Source: Cyathus striatus (Eukaryota; Basidiomycota; Agaricomycetes; Agaricales; Nidulariaceae). Taken from it: 64,000 nt of DNA. How positions within the stretch are numbered: position 1 is the first letter of the stretch; each line of letters starts with the position of its first letter. The translations under genes were made by a program, and so were the position numbers. Where the stretch lies: assembly GCA_025738555.1 (NCBI GenBank), contig JAOVFP010000003.1:2294001-2358000 (forward strand), given 5' to 3'. The notes beneath the pieces were generated by a model. It ran no database searches and was not told where the DNA came from. It saw nothing but the letters and a program-made list of their open reading frames with translations. Of this stretch, positions 59,315 through 64,000 are shown in pieces.

Positions 59315-61085
59315 TCCCGAACACCTCACCAACCAAACACGCTTTCCCGCCCTCCCCTTCTCAAACCACCTCCCGCACACACGAGTGTATACGCAGGCTA
59401 GCCCGAATCGATCGCCTTTCATCCTGCAGCTGCAGCTACTTCTGCCCCTGCTCCCGTTTCTTCGTCAACGGCAATGGCACCTTCTACAGCGAATCTCCTG
59501 GAGACGGATCGATGGTTTCTGCAATGAGCATGGACTCGCCTGGGTTTACAGCGCCAACGATGGGGAGCATGTATATAGGTGTGGGTGTGTAGGGTGTAGC
59601 TAATCCGATTGCAAGTGCAGTTTCCCAACATCTTCATCGTTTGAATCGAAGTTGAAAATAGCTCTGTCGTTGCACTCCCTCGCAGCGATATACTACTCCA
59701 TAGACTCTTGTTGATACATGCCAAGTCCAACCGACGCTTCATACTCGATAGTTTTCGAGCATTCTGCCTTAGCTCTGTATGCCTGCGTGCTGGTATTTCT
59801 TCCGCCTCCGCTAGTACCTTTTTCATCGAATTCCTCCAAATTCTCAGATCGCATCAAGTCTCATGCGGAGCTTGCTCAAATTGAAAAGGAGAAGATTGTG
59901 TCCCCGTCCCCTAGTCCTGCGCTATCCACTTGGAATGAAAGAGACTCGCAGAGCGTGACAGTGACGCGCGATGGGGATGGGCTCGGTGGGAGGATTATCA
60001 TTGAGGACCATGAGGAGCTTCCGTTAAGGATTATGGACTCGTAGATGGCTGATACGTCTTTGGCTGAATCGCCTTCTCCTGAGCCTTCTCCTGAGCCTGC
60101 AACTGGGAAGTTGGCGGTGTTGGCGGTTGTTATTCGGACCCTGTCACCGGTTTCGCCGTCCTCTGAGGAGGCTGAGGGAGCTAAGGAGGAGAACGGAGAA
60201 CGGGAGAAGCTAAGGAAGGTGGAAGGGAGCTTCATTGAGAGACATTTAATTTTGTCGCCGTATTATTCGCAGACACAACCCACCACCACCACCACCACCA
60301 CCACCACCACCACCACCACCACCGCAACTACATCCAGCAGCACCTCTACTTTACCTCCCTCCTGCATCTGCACTTTCACAATCCTTCCGTACTCCGACTC
60401 TTGCTGAGCTGCGCGAAGGTTCCTTCCCCATCCGAATGCGCTTTACACCCCGAGTGCTTCTAGTCCTGGGCCCACTATGATATTGTCTTAGTAACAGAAA
60501 CAGCAACTACAAGCATACGCGATGCGTGCTGGACCACCGAGGCAGCGTTCGGTGGAGGTGATGCGTATGACGCTTTCTGTGCCCTGGCCTGTTATTCCAG
60601 CTACTCGAGCAACAAGGACGATACGTCGACCGACGGTATATGCACTCACGGAGGTTGATTTGAAGGGGTTGATGGGATCTGTGCATTTTTTTTTAGTCTT
60701 GAGCCTACGTCTGTGCAGCCTCCACAGGGAGCTGTGTGTTGCTTCGCGCTTGGTGGATGCTCAAAAGCCTTCTCTAGAACGACAGGAGTCGCCGGATACG
60801 CAACTTTCGTCAACGGGTGCTTTTCCCCGGTCCAATTTCCATCCCAAGGTACCTGGAGCTAGACCAAGATCACGAAGTTTCTCGGGGTTCAATTCGACAG
60901 ATGCGGAGTGTGCGGCGCCTGTTCAGAAGAGGTGCGTGTGTGTAGTGGTGATGCTGTTGATGAGTTGTTGTAGCCTGTAAGTTTGCTCTTCCGCTGGTCG
61001 TCATCAACCAAATCCGCCAGCGGATATTATCGCTAGTGAGATCAAGGAAGCTATGTCAACTCCGATTTCGCCTGGTACTGCTTCA
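59315..61085 (+). repeat. Large inverted repeat, right arm (plus orientation)
   Basis: Matches the left arm from AACCAAACACGC (59330) through GTATACGCAGGCTAG, CTGCAGCTGCAGCT and TTTCTGCAATGAGCATGG to GTGTAGTGGTGATGCTG (about 60940) and GAGATCAAGGAAGCTATGTC (61040). A (CCA)n tract of about 15 units lies at 60278-60322. Frames are broken. Confidence 0.75.
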
Positions 61086-61950
61086 CCACCTACGTTGAGT
61101 GGTCCTACTAAGCCCGTGAATACGAGACCTTCCCCGTTGTCGTCGTCCCAGAATGCGGTTGTTGGACTTGGGATTAGAGGGGCCAGTGCTGCTGCCGCTG
61201 CGTCTGGTGCGAAATCGCCGACGATTCCGCTGGCGCCTATTCCGCCCTCCATTCTTCTCCCGCTGTGTCGATGTTGAATCATAGGGCTAGGGCCCAAGGA
61301 TGGGATCAAGGTATACCCTTGATGATTCCTCCCCTTCACTTAGGAGTGTTGTGTCGTCCCGCAGCCCACTTTCTGGTGTTGATACCTCCTCTTCCTCCTC
61401 TTCTCCCATACAGGCCCTATCGAAGGACAGTGGAAGGCCGTCTGTAGATGCGAATCATTGTTAACTTGCTTCTCCTCCTCCCAATATGGACTGCCGTCAG
61501 TCCATTCGTACAATGTTATCTCTCCCCAATCTATGTCATAAGCGCAGTAAGCAGGATGATAGTGCGAGCTTTTCCTCACCTAGAATTGTCGATTCGGAAA
61601 CCCTTCAAGTCAAGAATATGGATCTTGAGCTTGTTCGCCCCAATATTGGTCGCTTTGAGGCGTCCCGCAGGAGTGAAGATTCCGGTGTGCCCGGACGAGA
61701 AGAGTCTAGCGAAGTGCGTCTCGAGTTTCTTGGAGCCGAAGTCCTGCTTTCTCTGTTGCTTCTGGTGGAGGTACAAGGTTGTCTACTCCACGTTCTCCAT
61801 TTGCAGATCCATCACCGACTAGTACACTGTCACTAATGGCAAGCGGGTCTTCTGCCCCTGGTTTGTGAGCCGCTAAGTACCGATTCCGAGTCCTCAGTGG
61901 GAGTGGAAGTGGATGACGATCATGTCGTCGACCCCGCCTTCCTAGTCAAT
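61040..61950 (+). pseudogene. Ser/Pro-rich repeat family, continued copy
   Basis: Continues the right arm: EIKEAMSTPISPGTASPPTL (61040-61100), then MDCRQSIRTMLSLPNLCHKR (61486) and DSETLQVKNMDLELVRPNIG (61580-61650). It ends with the sequence coding for VEVDDDHVVDPAFLV (about 61900-61945). These match 36390-35390 on the minus strand. Frameshifts separate the parts. Confidence 0.65.
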
Positions 61951-63490
61951 ACCCTTTTTAGTCGGCCCATGAACTTAATATAGAGCTGATACTATATCAG
62001 GATAGAACGATTATACCGCCGATCTTTTGCTTGCTACGAGCTCTCTTTCCCTCTTACATCACTTACTATATTACCTTATTATACGGTAGACGCTACATTG
62101 TCGCGACGTATGGCCTTCCATAACCGACATAAAATACAGGATTTTTTGGATAGAACGATATATGTACTTTGATGAACTAAAGAATGATATACACTAGTTC
62201 GTTATTTTACCGCGGAAGTAATTTTAGAAGTAGATTTGGCTGAAAGGTAGGGTTGTTTGGTATGAACGGTTAGGCTTGGGTTGGCTACAAACTACAACAA
62301 TATAAAGACGAAAATTGACTCTTGCTGTAGGAAGCGATCTGTGTGACAGAGGCAGCGAAGACATAACAGGTGCGGGATAAGAGGAAGGCAACGAAGCACC
62401 ATGAGATGAAGTAGTTGCAGCAATATCATCAGATTGCAGCGAAAGCATAGCACCATGACACCGAGACGATAATCTGCGTCGGCGTCAGACGCGGTGACGC
62501 CACAACCCTCAACGAGTCATTGTGGGCCTTTTAAGTTTGTGTGGAATGTAAATGTGCGAGACTGGAAGGCAGCTTGTCGATCTTGAACTTGAGGGTGGGA
62601 TACAATCGCATGATCATGTCGACAGTCCTTGTAGAGGTTGAGGCTGTGATTTTGATTGTGCTTGAAGAGGAGGAGCGACGATCAGCTGGAGGGAAGACAA
62701 CGACGTTACATTTGGCCTCAAAACACTCAAAGCACACAAGGGGAGGAAGCATGAGGCAAATGGATAAGTAGATACAGCACGTAGTATGCTACTTAAATAC
62801 ATAAAAAGCGGAGCGCATTGTCTGTAGAATGCATAATAAGTATAGTAAAATATCTAAAAGCATATGTGGAGGCTGTGGGCGCTGATGATCATGAAGACAT
62901 TTAATTGGTAATATATTTCGACACAACTCCCATTTGAGAAAACACGATCTGTGTGCTATGCGGGTGAAGTTGAAGTGAGAGGCAGTAGCACTCATTGAGG
63001 AAATGAAACTTGTATAAACGGAGAGAACACCTAAGGCAGCGAATATATCGATGAGCCAGAGGAGAAAGCCGAGTCCTAGTCTTCTCAGTGGGAGGCCACA
63101 CCAAAGGCGGTGATACAACACCCATCCCATCCTAGCCTCAGCACCATTTGATCCCGCACGTCTACATTCCGCTCCACAATTCTTCCCCTCAGATTCATCT
63201 CCATCTCCATCTCCATATAATTCACATTTCGCCACAGTGGAAAAGAGACTGGCGATGCAATCGACACTTTGTTGTCAAAACATTTCTGTTGAAAGTATTG
63301 GCATCCCACGGATCCAGCATGACGCTGGTACGAAACAGCGCCGTACGATCCGCAGTTGAAGCTTTGAAGGGTGATACGAAGCTGCGAGGAAGGCCCTACG
63401 ATGGAAGGGGCAAATGATGCAGCCTACTGAGTGCATGAGGATACAACGGAACATGTCATCGTCGTAGCATTACATCCCTCGTTGGAGGGG
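61951..63490. other. No gene recognised
   Basis: Minus-strand TVDMIMRLYPTLKFKID (about 62640-62570) resembles the DRTNMRSYPSL and NRTNMRSYTSL phrases of unit Z (39270 and 56010), so a diverged fourth unit-Z remnant may be here. Nothing else recognised. Confidence 0.4.
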
Positions 63491-63491
63491 G

Positions 63492-63774
63492 TCACAAACT
63501 CATGTCAAGTTCAGCTGGCGGTGCACCTGTCCATGCGCCGGTGGCGAAGCCGGGGCTCACGAAGAACTTGTTGTCATATCCGATTTCTTGGAAGCTGTAG
63601 TTGCCCGTGAGCAGTGAGTGGTAGAAAGATAGCGCGCAGCTTACATATGTGCATACCCTGAGATAAGGACATCGACGTCCATCTGCCTTGCGATGGAGCT
63701 TAAGGAATCAAGGTCTCCGGTAGGTGTACATTGCTGCCCGTGTATCACGCCAATCATTATGGGATTGTGCATCA
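63492..63774 (-). pseudogene. VPS29: Vps29 (retromer subunit) C-terminal fragment
   Basis: Two exons (63774-63645 and 63594-63492) joined across a clean 50-bp intron read IMIGVIHGQQCTPTGDLDSL, ARQMDVDVLISGYAH and then EIGYDNKFFVSPGFATGAWT before a stop. This is the C-terminal half of Vps29, the metallophosphoesterase-fold subunit of the retromer cargo-recognition complex on endosomes. GYAH replaces the usual GHTH. The N-terminal half (the first metal-site residues) is not found upstream: within about 110 bp the sequence becomes the repeat shared with the NACHT-gene upstream regions. So this is a truncated duplicate. The functional copy should be elsewhere in the genome. Confidence 0.82.
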
Positions 63775-63884
63775 CTGTTATTGACATTGGGAAGGCGGGT
63801 GTCTAAAGGGTGCAGCAACAATTGTCAGCACCAGTTCATCATTTCTGCCTGACGAAGGCAGTAAAAAACACAAACATGATGCTT

Positions 63885-64000
63885 GGCAACGAGGAAGAGA
63901 TATAATTAATTGCTCTACAATTATAGTCGATCAAGACGGACCTCCCCCGTGAGGCTGTGATATTGGCCTCGTATTGGTGTGATATCCATCGATGTATTGA
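63885..64000 (+). promoter_or_regulatory. Third copy of the NACHT-gene upstream block (runs off right edge)
   Basis: GAGATATAATTAATTGCTCT and ACAATTATAGTCGATCAAGA, then CCCGTGAGGCTGTGATATTG align with 4783-4880 and 46868-46965. A third NACHT-like gene may begin about 300 bp beyond the window. Confidence 0.6.

Overview
The window looks like a repeat-rich piece of a basidiomycete (Agaricomycetes-type) genome. Genes carry 50-60 bp GT-AG introns. The gene families visible are a DUF6570/Helitron_like_N Helitron, a KDZ transposase with CxC5/CxC6-type cysteine clusters, NACHT-like and NB-ARC STAND proteins, a divergent F-box protein and a Vps29 fragment. No prokaryotic, organellar or viral genome organisation is visible, and I cannot name the species.

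Layout, left to right. 1-3.1 kb (minus): 5' part of an autonomous Helitron with three TGA stops, followed by a ~56-bp minisatellite. 4.7-8.6 kb (plus): a nine-exon NACHT-like gene (copy A). 8.6-16.3 kb: AT-rich, CpG-poor DNA with satellite arrays and MITE-like elements. 16.3-28.3 kb: a three-level nest. A decayed member of a Ser/Pro-rich repeat family was hit by a Ty3/gypsy element (TSD GTTAT, left LTR 16775-17258), and the gypsy element was hit by an 8.87-kb KDZ transposon (17521-26392, exact 10-bp direct repeat CCCCTGCCCC). 28.4-34.6 kb: a MITE-like element, an F-box gene with one in-frame stop, and AT-rich repeats.

At about 34.68 kb the sequence changes abruptly to balanced GC with normal CpG. 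From there to the right end, rearranged fragments of the same repeat family recur (35-37, 38.7-40.1, 45.4-46.3, 55.6-56.7 and 56.7-62 kb). The last set forms a large inverted repeat (56.7-58.4 against 59.3-61.1 kb). Embedded among them are a deleted hAT element with TIRs and near-perfect 8-bp TSD (43587-45062), a second complete NACHT-like gene (copy B, 47281-50631), an NB-ARC pseudogene (52.2-53.4 kb), two more TIR elements, a Vps29 C-terminal fragment (63.5-63.8 kb) and the start of a third copy of the NACHT-gene upstream region at the right edge.

The best candidate for an undescribed system is the NACHT-like pair. Copies A and B, 42 kb apart, keep nine exons, identical intron phases and identical lengths for exons 1-6. 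Both carry the same altered P-loop (GVSKLAKT), lack the usual sensor arginine, and end in a shared uncharacterised beta-rich domain. Most transposon stop codons in the window are TGA, consistent with CpG-deamination decay of repeats.
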